Shown here: in pieces, positions 28,646 to 37,748 of the stretch
How positions within the stretch are numbered: position 1 is the first letter of the stretch
Layout: the number at the start of each line of letters is the position of its first letter
Source of the DNA: Gammaproteobacteria bacterium
GTDB lineage: Bacteria; Pseudomonadota; Gammaproteobacteria; Pseudomonadales; PIVM01
Reading direction: 5' to 3'
NCBI GenBank assembly: GCA_003353945.1
Contig: PIVM01000019.1
Coordinates: forward strand, 1 to 63,914
Length of the DNA: 63,914 nt
The notes under the pieces: model-generated
Told to the model about the DNA's origin: nothing
Databases searched by the model: none
Seen by the model: the letters and a program-made list of their open reading frames with translations, nothing else
Made by a program: the position numbers and the translations under genes

Positions 28646-29422
28646 GTGTTTGAACTAGATCTCTCTCAATTAGAAGGCTGGATCGGTCAGTTTCTCTGGC
28701 CATTTGCGCGTATTAGCGGATTTATGATGGCCGCGCCAGTGATTGGTGCCAATGTCGTATTTTTTCGTGTCAGGTTATTGTTAGCCGTCTTCACCACACT
28801 TATAGTTGCCCCCAATCTTTCTGGGTTGCCAGCGTTTACTGGTTTGTCTGCCAATACGCTTTTATTGATTGCGCAACAGATCCTGATCGGTATTTTGTTG
28901 GGGTTTTTATTTCATGTTTTTTTTCATATATTCATTATTGCCGGGCAGATCATAGCCATGAACATGGGCTTGGGTTTTGCATCTATGGTGGATCCGATCA
29001 ATGGCATTTCAGTTGCGATTGTCAGTCAGTTCTATTTGATAGCCGTTACCCTGATGTTTGTGATGACCAATGGCCATCTCGTCATGATTGAGGTTATGGT
29101 GGAGAGCTTTCATACCATTCCCATTGGGACGACGGGTCTTAGTAGTGCTCACTATTGGCAACTCCTTAATTCGGGGACGTGGATGTTTGCCAGTGCATTG
29201 CTGATGGCATTGCCTGCAGTGGCCACCCTGCTGACTGTCAATTTTTCCTTTGGTATTATGAGTCGTGCGGCGCCACAGTTAAATATATTTGCTCTGGGTT
29301 TCCCCTTCTCACTGTTAGTCGGTTTAACAACGATCTGGCTTACCAGTGAAACCATATTGCCGCAGTACAATGTGCTCGCAGAGCATGTCTTTTCCAATAT
29401 GCGACAATTAATACAGCCATAA
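28646..29422 (+). CDS. fliR: Flagellar export gate protein FliR
   Basis: FliR completes the FliP5Q4R1 export gate. The frame opens at GTG 28646, ten bases after fliQ, and gives 258 residues with about six membrane helices. RISGFMMAAPVIG, the NMGLGFASMVDP motif and RAAPQLNIFALGFP are family signatures. It is the last gene of the fliL-R block, followed by a 95-base gap with a candidate sigma-54 site before flhB. Confidence 0.94.
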   Translation: MFELDLSQLEGWIGQFLWPFARISGFMMAAPVIGANVVFFRVRLLLAVFTTLIVAPNLSGLPAFTGLSANTLLLIAQQILIGILLGFLFHVFFHIFIIAGQIIAMNMGLGFASMVDPINGISVAIVSQFYLIAVTLMFVMTNGHLVMIEVMVESFHTIPIGTTGLSSAHYWQLLNSGTWMFASALLMALPAVATLLTVNFSFGIMSRAAPQLNIFALGFPFSLLVGLTTIWLTSETILPQYNVLAEHVFSNMRQLIQP

Positions 29423-29443
29423 ATTGTAACGCTTCAGTCAAAA

Positions 29444-29459
29444 TGGCATGTTTCTCGCA
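29444..29459 (+). promoter_or_regulatory. Candidate sigma-54 promoter upstream of flhB
   Basis: TGGCAT-N5-TCGCA keeps GG and GC at the required 10-base separation but has mismatches at the last base of the -24 box and at the first T pair of -12. It is one of several such sites at gene starts in this cluster. It ends about 58 bases before the flhB start. Confidence 0.4.
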
Positions 29460-29517
29460 ATTCATCGTGTAAATATTCGTATCGTCAATTTCTCGGCAGA
29501 TTCAAAGTGATCCGTGC

Positions 29518-30654
29518 ATGGCTGAAGAAGATAAGAGTCAGGAAAAAACTGAAGAACCTACTCCCAAGCGACTTGAAAAAGCGCGAGAAGAAGGGCAGGT
29601 AGCCAGATCAAAGGAGTTAAATACTACAGCGGTTATATTAGCGGGTACCGGTGGCCTATTGGTGTTTGGCTCTTCAATTGCTGCAACTTTAGAGCGCATG
29701 ATGCGCTTCAACTTTAGCTTCGATAGAAGTTTGCTGACTTCCGATAACTTAATGCTAGCCTATCTTGGACGTTCCTTTGCCGAGGTGGGCGTTGGTTTAT
29801 TTCCGCTATTTCTTGTGCTGTTGATTGCAGCCCTGGTGGGTCCTATCGGACTTGGCGGTTGGTTGTTTAGCGCAAAGGCGATGGCGCCAAAATTCAGTCG
29901 TCTCAATCCGATCGAAGGATTGAAACGCATGTTTTCATTGAACTCCCTGCTTGAGTTGGCCAAATCAATTGCTAAGGTCAGCATCGTCAGTTTTCTGGCT
30001 GTTATGTTGATTCTGAACAGTAGTGCAGAAATGATGTCGGTGGCTGCTGAGGCGGTAAAACCCGCTATTGTTCATGCGACGACCATACTGGGCTGGGCTG
30101 CTCTGGCATTGGCTGCTTCGACCATTGTGATTGTGATTGTGGATGTTCCATACCAGATTTGGGACCACAGTCGCAAACAGAAAATGACGATGCAAGAAGT
30201 GAAGGACGAAATGAAAGACATGGAAGGAAAGCCTGAAGTAAAAGGTCGCATTCGTCAGTTGCAGCGGGAGATAGCGCAAAGACGCATGATGAGCGCGGTG
30301 CCGGAAGCGGATGTGGTGATTACCAACCCAACTCATTATGCGGTTGCTTTGAAATATGATACTGAAGGTGATGGCGCACCACTGGTGGTAGCCAGAGGCG
30401 TAGACCAGGTTGCTTTGAAGATTCGTGAAATTGCCGATGCACATGACGTGTATGTGTTAGAAGCGCCGCCATTAGCCAGAGCAATTTATTTTACCACTGA
30501 ACTTGATGAGGAAATCCCAGAAGGATTGTACTTGGCTGTGGCACAAATTTTGGCCTATGTCTATCAGTTGAAACGTTATCGACCGGGGCAGGGACGCAAG
30601 CCAAAACGACCATCGGATTACGATATTCCACCTGATTTGCAATTTGATAGATAA
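29518..30654 (+). CDS. flhB: Flagellar export switch protein FlhB
   Basis: FlhB sets substrate specificity of flagellar export, switching from hook to filament proteins. The 378-residue protein begins EDKSQEKTEEPTPKRLEKAREEGQ, has four membrane helices, and its cytoplasmic domain contains NPTH within ITNPTHYAVAL, the autocleavage site. The conserved APPLARAIY and ELDEEIPEGLY follow. ATG 29518 is the start. It lies between fliR and flhA in the usual order. Confidence 0.95.
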   Translation: MAEEDKSQEKTEEPTPKRLEKAREEGQVARSKELNTTAVILAGTGGLLVFGSSIAATLERMMRFNFSFDRSLLTSDNLMLAYLGRSFAEVGVGLFPLFLVLLIAALVGPIGLGGWLFSAKAMAPKFSRLNPIEGLKRMFSLNSLLELAKSIAKVSIVSFLAVMLILNSSAEMMSVAAEAVKPAIVHATTILGWAALALAASTIVIVIVDVPYQIWDHSRKQKMTMQEVKDEMKDMEGKPEVKGRIRQLQREIAQRRMMSAVPEADVVITNPTHYAVALKYDTEGDGAPLVVARGVDQVALKIREIADAHDVYVLEAPPLARAIYFTTELDEEIPEGLYLAVAQILAYVYQLKRYRPGQGRKPKRPSDYDIPPDLQFDR

Positions 30655-30696
30655 ATGGCGGACTTTTACAATTTTAGGAAGGTTTTTGCGAAGGTA

Positions 30697-30711
30697 GGAA
30701 AGGTTCTTGCA
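30697..30711 (+). promoter_or_regulatory. Weak candidate sigma-54 promoter upstream of flhA
   Basis: AGGAAAGGTTCTTGCA has GG and GC separated by 10 bases and a consensus TTGCA, but the -24 element lacks the CAC. A near-copy (AGGAAGGTTTTTGCG) sits 20 bases upstream with 9-base spacing. flhA is sigma-54 dependent in Pseudomonas, which lends some support. Confidence 0.35.
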
Positions 30712-30771
30712 GGAGAAGGTTCAAATCAGCTAAATCGCCAATAAATTGAACCCGTTATAGCAGTTAATCCC

Positions 30772-32895
30772 ATGGCAGAAAGCAGTATCGAGAATAACTT
30801 TCTATCCAACCTGAAAGCCTTGGCTAACGGAAATATTGGCGTGCCGGTATTGCTGTTGGTCATGTTGGCAATGATGACCTTGCCCGTTGCTACTTTTCTG
30901 CTCGACGTGCTGTTCTCTTTTAATATCGCTTTATCTATCGTTGTACTGTTGGTCGCTGTATACAGCCTGCGCCCATTAGATTTTGCCGTGTTTCCCACCA
31001 TTTTGTTAATTGCAACATTATTACGGCTGTCTTTGAATGTGGCTTCAACTCGGGTTGTGCTCTTAGATGGGCATACCGGGGGTGATGCGGCCGGTAAGGT
31101 GATTCAATCCTTTGGCGAAGTGGTTGTGGGTGGTAACTATGCTGTTGGTTTGGTGGTCTTTTTGATTCTAATGATTATCAATTTTGTCGTGGTTACCAAG
31201 GGTGCCGGACGGATCTCTGAAGTCAGTGCACGATTCACACTAGATGCCATGCCTGGTAAGCAAATGGCAATTGATGCCGATTTGAATTCGGGGCTGATCG
31301 AACAGGATGAAGCCCGAACACGTCGTGAGGAAGTATCCGCAGAGGCGGATTTTTACGGATCAATGGATGGGGCAAGCAAGTTTGTTCGTGGTGATGCAGT
31401 GGCCGGCATATTGATTCTTGTCATTAATATCATCGGAGGTTTGGGCATTGGCATGTTACAGCATGATCTGGAGTTTGGGCGTGCCATGCAGGTTTATAGC
31501 TTACTGACCATTGGGGATGGATTGGTTGCCCAGATTCCTTCCCTGTTACTGTCAACCTCTGCTGCGATAATGGTAACCCGTGTCAGTACCTCTCGTGATA
31601 TGGGAGAACAGGTTATATCACAGATGTTCAGTTCACCGCGGGCGCTCGCTGTGGCGGCGGGTATTCTTGGTATTATGGGTGTGATTCCCGGAATGCCACA
31701 TGTGGCGTTTCTTCTATTGGCAACATTGGCTGGTGGGTTGGCTTTTCTTATCTTTCGCCGGAACCAACAAAAAGAGGAAGTCATATTAGAGGAGTCAGCA
31801 CCGGTTGAAAAAGTCGTTTCAGAAGCTCCCGCTTCCGAGGTGCCAGAGTTGGGGTGGGACGATGTGCAACCGGTCGATATGGTGGGCCTTGAGGTGGGGT
31901 ATCGACTGATTCCATTGGTGGATAAAACCCAAGGTGGCGAACTGCTGGGTAGGATTAAAGGCATACGCAAAAAGCTATCACAGGAAATTGGTTTTCTTAT
32001 CCCATCTGTACATATACGCGATAATCTGGATTTGGCGCCAAATGCGTATCGTATTACCTTATTGGGCGTGAATGCAGGCGGGGCGGAAGTGTATCCAGAG
32101 AGAGAGCTGGCTATCAACCCTGGCCAGGTATTTGGCAAAATTGATGGTGTTGAAACGCAAGACCCGGCCTTTGGTCTGGATGCGGTCTGGATAGAATCAT
32201 CACAAAAAGATCACGCACAAACATTAGGCTATACCGTTGTTGATACCAGCACAGTCGTTGCCACACATATGAATCAGTTGCTGCAGCGCCATGTATATGA
32301 ACTGTTGGGGCACGAGGAAGTTCAGCATCTACTGGAAAAACTTGCCAAGAGTTCCCCTAAGTTAGTTGAGGAGTTGGTGCCCAATACGGTCAGTCATGCA
32401 GTATTGCTCAAAGTGTTGAAAAACTTGTTGCGCGAACAGGTACCGATTCGTGATATGCGTACCATCGCAGAAGCCATTGCAGCGAGCGCATCAAAGAGTC
32501 AAGACCCGAGCGCTTTGACGGCAGCGGTGCGTGAATCATTACGGCGAATGATCGTACAAAATGTATCGGCTGATGATAATCAATTACCAGTTATCACTCT
32601 TGATGCAGGTATTGAGCAGATATTAATAAAGTCTGTTCAGCAAGCCAAACAGATGGGAAGTACGGATGATGAGGCTGTTCTAGAGCCAGGGCTGGCAGAA
32701 AAATTACAGAGATCCGTAACGGAAACGGCGCAAAAACAGGAAATGGCAGGTAAAACGGCGGTATTGCTGGTTGCTGCGCCGATCAGAAGCATGTTGGCGA
32801 AATTTGTTCGCTATAGCACGTCCGAGATTCATGTGTTGTCTTACAACGAAATTCCAGATGATAAACAAATTACTATTGAGGCAGTCGTTGGTTAG
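30772..32895 (+). CDS. flhA: Flagellar export protein FlhA
   Basis: FlhA is the large export-gate protein that forms a nonameric ring and uses the proton gradient. The 707-residue protein has eight membrane helices in the first 330 residues, with the FHIPEP-family loop (GRISEVSARFTLDAMPGKQMAIDADLNSG) and RRREVSAEADFYGSMDG-type segment. The C-terminal cytosolic domain binds chaperone-substrate complexes. It follows flhB after 117 bases holding a candidate promoter. No damage. Confidence 0.95.
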   Translation: MAESSIENNFLSNLKALANGNIGVPVLLLVMLAMMTLPVATFLLDVLFSFNIALSIVVLLVAVYSLRPLDFAVFPTILLIATLLRLSLNVASTRVVLLDGHTGGDAAGKVIQSFGEVVVGGNYAVGLVVFLILMIINFVVVTKGAGRISEVSARFTLDAMPGKQMAIDADLNSGLIEQDEARTRREEVSAEADFYGSMDGASKFVRGDAVAGILILVINIIGGLGIGMLQHDLEFGRAMQVYSLLTIGDGLVAQIPSLLLSTSAAIMVTRVSTSRDMGEQVISQMFSSPRALAVAAGILGIMGVIPGMPHVAFLLLATLAGGLAFLIFRRNQQKEEVILEESAPVEKVVSEAPASEVPELGWDDVQPVDMVGLEVGYRLIPLVDKTQGGELLGRIKGIRKKLSQEIGFLIPSVHIRDNLDLAPNAYRITLLGVNAGGAEVYPERELAINPGQVFGKIDGVETQDPAFGLDAVWIESSQKDHAQTLGYTVVDTSTVVATHMNQLLQRHVYELLGHEEVQHLLEKLAKSSPKLVEELVPNTVSHAVLLKVLKNLLREQVPIRDMRTIAEAIAASASKSQDPSALTAAVRESLRRMIVQNVSADDNQLPVITLDAGIEQILIKSVQQAKQMGSTDDEAVLEPGLAEKLQRSVTETAQKQEMAGKTAVLLVAAPIRSMLAKFVRYSTSEIHVLSYNEIPDDKQITIEAVVG

Positions 32896-32930
32896 TAGGA
32901 TGCCGCCATTGTTCGATATACGAGAGGCTG

Positions 32931-34586
32931 ATGATTATGCAGGCTAAAAAAATTGTTGCTAAAGATATGCGTACTGCGCTGAGCACTGTACGGGATGTAA
33001 TGGGGCCGCAGGCCATTATACTTTCCAACAAGAAGGTTGCTGCTGGTATTGAGTTGTTATGCACATTAGATCAGTCAGCAATAAAGATATCTACAGGCGG
33101 CGAGGGTAAGGGGCTTAGTGGAGCAAAGCCCTCAGATGCTTTGCCAGAAATAAATGCTGGCAGTGATGGCGTGCGAGCTGGCGGTAACAATAAGAGAGAT
33201 GGAAGCAGGCAGATAGTGAATGCTGTCTCTCCCGCTGCTGAAAAGAAAAATTCTAAGCAGAAAGAGCAAAAGAACACACCTGCAGAACCAGTAGGCACTA
33301 AGAATGATAATTCATATCTCGCGCGCGAGTTGGACAGAGTACAGCAGCAGTCTCGTCAACAAGCGCAGCAAATGCGACAAAAATTGCGGCAGAAGTCTAA
33401 AACGGAATGTAAACAATCCGTGGTGACGATAGAGGATATTCAATATCCGGCGGCAGTTGAACAAACAGTGCAAGTTGAAAAGACAGTAAAAGATGATAGT
33501 CGTGTCGTGCACGGTTGGCAGGCAAAGACATCGGTGAATGACGAGGAGGGTGATAATACGGGTGAGTTGGTACAACAGCACAACTCTTCATCGCCTGCGC
33601 AGAATGCCGAGCATGCGGCATCGCGAGAGTCGCTGGCAGCTTTGTTGCAGGAACTTAGCAGTATGCGCCAAATGTTGCAGTATCAACTCAATGGTACAGC
33701 TTGGAAGACGTTTAACGAGAGAAACCCGGTTCAGGCAACGCTTTGGCGGCGGTTGAAGAAAATGGATTTAAGAGCAGGATTGATTCAAAAACTATTAACC
33801 ATCGTGACACCACAAACAACCCTGGATCAGGGGTGGCACGCTGTTTTGAAACAATTTGCCGAGTGTATGGGCGGCACAATTGGAAAAGACATATTGCAAG
33901 GGGGTATTCACGCGTTTGTTGGTCCTGCAGCTATCGGGAAAACGACAACCATTGGTAAATTAGCCAGTCAGTATGTGATGGCAAACGGATCAGAGGGGCT
34001 TGCCTTAATCTCACTGGATACACGACGTATCGGAGCACAAGAACAGTTGCGTGTTTATGGTCGTATACTGAATGTTCCGGTTAAATCTATCGATAATCCA
34101 TTGCGACTGATGGTTACCTTGCATGAGCTGCGATCAAAGGATTTGATACTGATTGATACTGCCGGTTTAGGTGCGCAGGATCTCATGTTGAATGATCAAA
34201 AACAGGCTCTTGCCGACCTGAAAAGTAAAGTGGATACTCACATTGTACTGTCTGCCAGCGCTCAAGCTCAGGTTAATGAAAATGCCTATGAAACTTACCG
34301 TTCGGTGGAGTTACAAAGCTGTGTGATAAGTCAGCTTGATGAAACCACTAGTTTGGGTGGGTTATTAAGTCTGATTTGTGAGAAGGGATTGGCTTTGAGT
34401 TATGTCACTGATGGGCAACAGGTACCCAATGACCTTCACATTGCCAAAGCGAGTTCATTGGTTAATCAGGCAGTGAAACTTGCTCAATGTGTGGAACTTG
34501 ATGAACTGATGTTAGCGGACGAATTTTCTTCCTCCTGGACTGTTCCTCTCCCTGAGAAGGCGGCTTTAGCGGTAAATGGGTGCTGA
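32931..34586 (+). CDS. flhF: Flagellar placement GTPase FlhF
   Basis: FlhF is an SRP-type GTPase that marks the pole for the first flagellar parts. The 551-residue protein has a basic N-terminal domain, a long linker rich in Gln and Lys (about residues 60-250), and a C-terminal GTPase: FVGPAAIGKTTTIGKLA, DTRRIGAQEQLRVYG, LILIDTAGLG. In the guanine-specificity position it reads SQLDE where most FlhF proteins have TKLDE, a change of the usual Lys to Gln. FlhF works with FleN, the next gene, to place and count flagella. The start ATG is 32931; ATG 32940 is also possible. Confidence 0.92.
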   Translation: MIMQAKKIVAKDMRTALSTVRDVMGPQAIILSNKKVAAGIELLCTLDQSAIKISTGGEGKGLSGAKPSDALPEINAGSDGVRAGGNNKRDGSRQIVNAVSPAAEKKNSKQKEQKNTPAEPVGTKNDNSYLARELDRVQQQSRQQAQQMRQKLRQKSKTECKQSVVTIEDIQYPAAVEQTVQVEKTVKDDSRVVHGWQAKTSVNDEEGDNTGELVQQHNSSSPAQNAEHAASRESLAALLQELSSMRQMLQYQLNGTAWKTFNERNPVQATLWRRLKKMDLRAGLIQKLLTIVTPQTTLDQGWHAVLKQFAECMGGTIGKDILQGGIHAFVGPAAIGKTTTIGKLASQYVMANGSEGLALISLDTRRIGAQEQLRVYGRILNVPVKSIDNPLRLMVTLHELRSKDLILIDTAGLGAQDLMLNDQKQALADLKSKVDTHIVLSASAQAQVNENAYETYRSVELQSCVISQLDETTSLGGLLSLICEKGLALSYVTDGQQVPNDLHIAKASSLVNQAVKLAQCVELDELMLADEFSSSWTVPLPEKAALAVNGC

Positions 34587-34693
34587 TGGCATAAAAAAAG
34601 CCTTTTAGGGCGGATGATAACCCTGCAAAGGTGAAAACAGGGCTACAATAAATCTATATAACGTTTTGACTATTAAAGGAGTTATGCTTCGTA

Positions 34694-35518
34694 ATGAGTA
34701 TCCATCCCGTACAGGTTGTGGCCGTCACAGGAGGAAAAGGCGGTGTCGGAAAAACCAATGTCTCGATTAATCTTAGTCTGGCGTTGGCGGATCTGGGGCG
34801 TAGGGTGGCATTGCTGGATGCAGATCTGGGGCTTGCCAACATAGATGTATTGCTGGGTTTGACCCCCAAAAACAATCTGGCAGACGTGATTCGCGGGGAT
34901 TGCCCGTTATCGGATATCATTCTCAATGGTCCGGGAGGTGTGGGGGTTATTCCTGCATCCTCGGGCACTCAGTCAATGGTTTCTCTAAGTTCACAAGAAC
35001 ACGCGGGGTTGATTCATGCTTTCAGTGATATTGGAAATCAACTAGACGTGCTGATCATTGATACTGCGGCAGGCATTTCGGATACGGTTGTCAGTTTTGT
35101 ACGAGCTGCGCAGGAAGTGTTGCTGGTTGTTTGTGACGAACCCTCGTCCATCACTGATGCTTATGCCCTGATCAAGTTGTTAAATCGCGATTACAATATG
35201 TTTCGTTTTCGTGTGTTGGCAAACATGACAAGATCTGTCCAGGAAGGGCAGAAGCTATTTAATAAGTTGACGCAGGTTACGGATCGCTTTTTGGATGTAA
35301 CCTTACAGTATGTCGGTCATATACCTTTTGATGAGTCCGTGCGCAAAGCGGTACAAAAGCAGCGTGCAGTGTATCAGCTATTCCCTCGCTCAAAAGCCTC
35401 GCTGGCGTTCAAAGCTCTTGCGCAGAAGGTAGATGTATGGCCCATTCCTTCCAGCCCTCGTGGTCATCTTGAATTTTTTGTTGAAAGTCTGGTTCAGCCC
35501 GCTCACGGGCAGAATTAA
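34694..35518 (+). CDS. fleN: Flagellar number regulator FleN (FlhG), MinD-type ATPase
   Basis: FleN limits flagellar number and in Pseudomonas binds the master activator FleQ. The 274-residue MinD/ParA-type ATPase has the deviant Walker A GGKGGVGKTN, ALLDADLGLANIDVLLG and LIIDTAAGISDTV. The C-terminal region (KASLAFKALAQKV) is typical. It overlaps the fliA start by one base (TAATG), so fleN and fliA are coupled. Confidence 0.93.
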   Translation: MSIHPVQVVAVTGGKGGVGKTNVSINLSLALADLGRRVALLDADLGLANIDVLLGLTPKNNLADVIRGDCPLSDIILNGPGGVGVIPASSGTQSMVSLSSQEHAGLIHAFSDIGNQLDVLIIDTAAGISDTVVSFVRAAQEVLLVVCDEPSSITDAYALIKLLNRDYNMFRFRVLANMTRSVQEGQKLFNKLTQVTDRFLDVTLQYVGHIPFDESVRKAVQKQRAVYQLFPRSKASLAFKALAQKVDVWPIPSSPRGHLEFFVESLVQPAHGQN

Positions 35519-36261
35519 TGACAACAAACGGTGGACTCGGAATGTATAGCCAGGTTCAGTCGAATTCAATGGATGAAATGGTGGAACGCCATGCTCATCT
35601 AGTCAAACGCATTGCTCATCATTTGCTTGCCAGGATGCCTGCCAGTGTGCAGCTTGAAGACCTGATGCAGTCCGGTATTATTGGTTTGCTAGAGGCAGCA
35701 CGAAATTATGACGCCAAAAAAGGTGCTAGTTTTGAAACCTATGCAGGCATTCGTATTCGCGGGGCTATGATTGATGAAGTGCGAAAGGGTGACTGGGCTC
35801 CGCGATCGGTGCATCGTAATGCTCGAAGAATCGCCGAGGCGATCAAACAGGTTGAAGCCAGAGAAGGGAAAGATGTTAGTGATATGGAGGTCGCCCAGGA
35901 ATTGGACGTGGACCTGGATGAATACTATGGCATGCTGCAAGATACCAGTGGGAGTCGGCTGTTTAGCTATGAAGAGTTGAGTTTTGGTGATAATGGCGGT
36001 GGCGAAAAATTTGTAGGAGACCTGCCAAATCCGTTAGAAAACTTACAAAAATCCTCGTTGCGTGAACATCTTGCAAAGGCCATCGACCAATTATCGGAGC
36101 GCGAACGACTGGTGCTGGCGCTCTATTACGACGAAGAATTGAATTTGAAGGAAATTGGCCTGGTATTGGGAGTTAGTGAGTCCAGAGTCAGCCAAATACA
36201 CAGTCAGGCAGCACTTCGTTTGCGTTCACGCATGTCTGATTGGACCAAGCAATTGAGCTGA
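35518..36261 (+). CDS. fliA: Flagellar sigma factor FliA (sigma-28)
   Basis: FliA directs RNA polymerase to late flagellar and chemotaxis promoters and is held by FlgM until the hook is complete. The 247-residue protein has sigma region 2 (DLMQSGIIGLLEAARNYDAKKGASFETYAGIRIRGAMIDE), region 3 and region 4 (LSERERLVLALYYDEELNLKEIG, SRVSQIHSQA). ATG 35518 overlaps the fleN stop; ATG 35542 is an alternative. FlgM is not in this window. Confidence 0.94.
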   Translation: MTTNGGLGMYSQVQSNSMDEMVERHAHLVKRIAHHLLARMPASVQLEDLMQSGIIGLLEAARNYDAKKGASFETYAGIRIRGAMIDEVRKGDWAPRSVHRNARRIAEAIKQVEAREGKDVSDMEVAQELDVDLDEYYGMLQDTSGSRLFSYEELSFGDNGGGEKFVGDLPNPLENLQKSSLREHLAKAIDQLSERERLVLALYYDEELNLKEIGLVLGVSESRVSQIHSQAALRLRSRMSDWTKQLS

Positions 36262-36487
36262 GCCATTCCCCATTCGAATTGAATCATTCCTCATTTGTTG
36301 TGCTTTGCAGCATGTGGATACAGCTGCGAACAAAAAAGCAGCAATATTTTCCGTGTTAAACCAGTAATTTGGCGAATTCTTCTGTGGTGCTATGTCATTT
36401 TCGCCAAAAAACTGGATACCAACAAATCTGCTACTAGACTTTAGTGGTGAAAGTCGAAAATCAATATATGTGGAATGGAGCATAGCT

Positions 36488-36877
36488 TTGGATAAGAACA
36501 TGAAGATTCTCATCGTTGATGATTTTTCCACGATGCGAAGAATTATTAAAAACCTATTGAGGGATCTGGGGTTTACCAATACCCACGAAGCGGATGACGG
36601 AGTGACTGGATTGCCTATGTTGCAAAGCGGTAATTTCGACTTTTTAATTACTGATTGGAACATGCCTGGCATGACGGGCATTGACCTATTGAAAGCAGTC
36701 AGAGCAGAAGATCGATTGAGGGATCTTCCTATTCTGATGGTGACTGCAGAGGCCAAGCGGGATCAGATTATTGAAGCGGCACAGGCGGGTGTCAACGGCT
36801 ATGTCGTTAAACCATTTACTGCTGCTGTACTGAAAGAGAAAATTGAAAAAATATTTGAGCGTGTCGACGCGGGTTAA
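36488..36877 (+). CDS. cheY: Chemotaxis response regulator CheY
   Basis: CheY carries phosphate from CheA to FliM. The receiver has VDDFSTMRR (acidic pair), LITDWNMPG (phosphoacceptor Asp), MVTAEA and VVKPF. I chose the TTG at 36488 because GGAG lies 7 bases upstream; the product is 129 residues ([12 protein letters not shown]). ATG 36500 (MKILIVDD) is a close alternative. The longer frame to 36392 has no ribosome-binding site. It lies about 226 bases after fliA, and that gap may contain the promoter of the che block. Confidence 0.93.
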   Translation: MDKNMKILIVDDFSTMRRIIKNLLRDLGFTNTHEADDGVTGLPMLQSGNFDFLITDWNMPGMTGIDLLKAVRAEDRLRDLPILMVTAEAKRDQIIEAAQAGVNGYVVKPFTAAVLKEKIEKIFERVDAG

Positions 36878-36898
36878 TGAAAAGCATGGGGTTTGTAT

Positions 36899-37708
36899 AT
36901 GTTGGAAACCAATGATACCGACGGTTCCACCGAGCTTTTTTCCGACCTTCGGGAAACGGCCGAGAGTTTAGTTAAAAAATTGGATGAAGGAGATCTCAGT
37001 GGCGCAACATCAATGATCTTCAAGATCAATGAAGTGCGTGATCGTAGCATTTATAAGGAGGTCGGGCGACTGACTCGTGGTTTACATGATGCGATTGTCA
37101 ATTTTCAGATAGATGTTGAGAAGTATAATTTACCGAACGACAATGAAAATGAAAATGAGTCCCATATGGCAAATGCCAGGGATCGCTTGGATTATGTCAT
37201 CAATATGACACAGGATGCTGCCAATAAAACCATGGATATGGTTGAGGAAGGTATGCCGATGGCAACTAATCTGAGCCAGGAGGCGAGCATACTCAAACAG
37301 GATTGGGGGCGATTAATTAGGCGCGAAATGGATCCTTCAGAGTTTCGTGAGCTATACAAACGGGTTGATGTGTTTCTCGATCATGCCAACAGTGGTGCCA
37401 ATAGTTTGAATGAAAATTTCAATAATATTCTGATGGCGCAGGGGTTTCAGGATCTCACTGGTCAAGTGATTAAAAAGGTTATTCATTTGGTGCAAGAGGT
37501 TGAAGAGCGTCTTGTTGAACTGGTGCGTTTGGCTGGAGAAGTTGAAGAAATCACCGGCGTAGTAATCCGTGAAGATAGGGGTGCGATAGGGGAGAAAACG
37601 GCGGATATATGCGAAGCAGAGGGGCCTCAGATTAAGGCGGAGGACAGAGCAGATGTCGTATCTGGCCAGGATGAGGTTGATGACCTATTGTCCAGCTTGG
37701 GCTTTTAA
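36899..37708 (+). CDS. cheZ: CheY-P phosphatase CheZ
   Basis: CheZ removes phosphate from CheY and resets the signal. The 269-residue protein has long helices with the active-site Gln in FQDLTGQVIKKV and ends with DEVDDLLSSLGF, the C-terminal peptide that docks on CheY. ATG 36899 follows GGGG by 7 bases and is preferred over TTG 36893. It lies between cheY and cheA, the standard order. Confidence 0.93.
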   Translation: MLETNDTDGSTELFSDLRETAESLVKKLDEGDLSGATSMIFKINEVRDRSIYKEVGRLTRGLHDAIVNFQIDVEKYNLPNDNENENESHMANARDRLDYVINMTQDAANKTMDMVEEGMPMATNLSQEASILKQDWGRLIRREMDPSEFRELYKRVDVFLDHANSGANSLNENFNNILMAQGFQDLTGQVIKKVIHLVQEVEERLVELVRLAGEVEEITGVVIREDRGAIGEKTADICEAEGPQIKAEDRADVVSGQDEVDDLLSSLGF

Positions 37709-37748
37709 AATGAGACGTGATGAAAACGTCAATCAAAGGGGTACTTGA

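Noticed and set aside
34588-34601. TGGCATAAAAAAAGCC as a sigma-54 site before fleN
   Set aside because: The GG-GC spacing fits but the -12 box (AAGCC) does not match, and the A-run makes chance likely.
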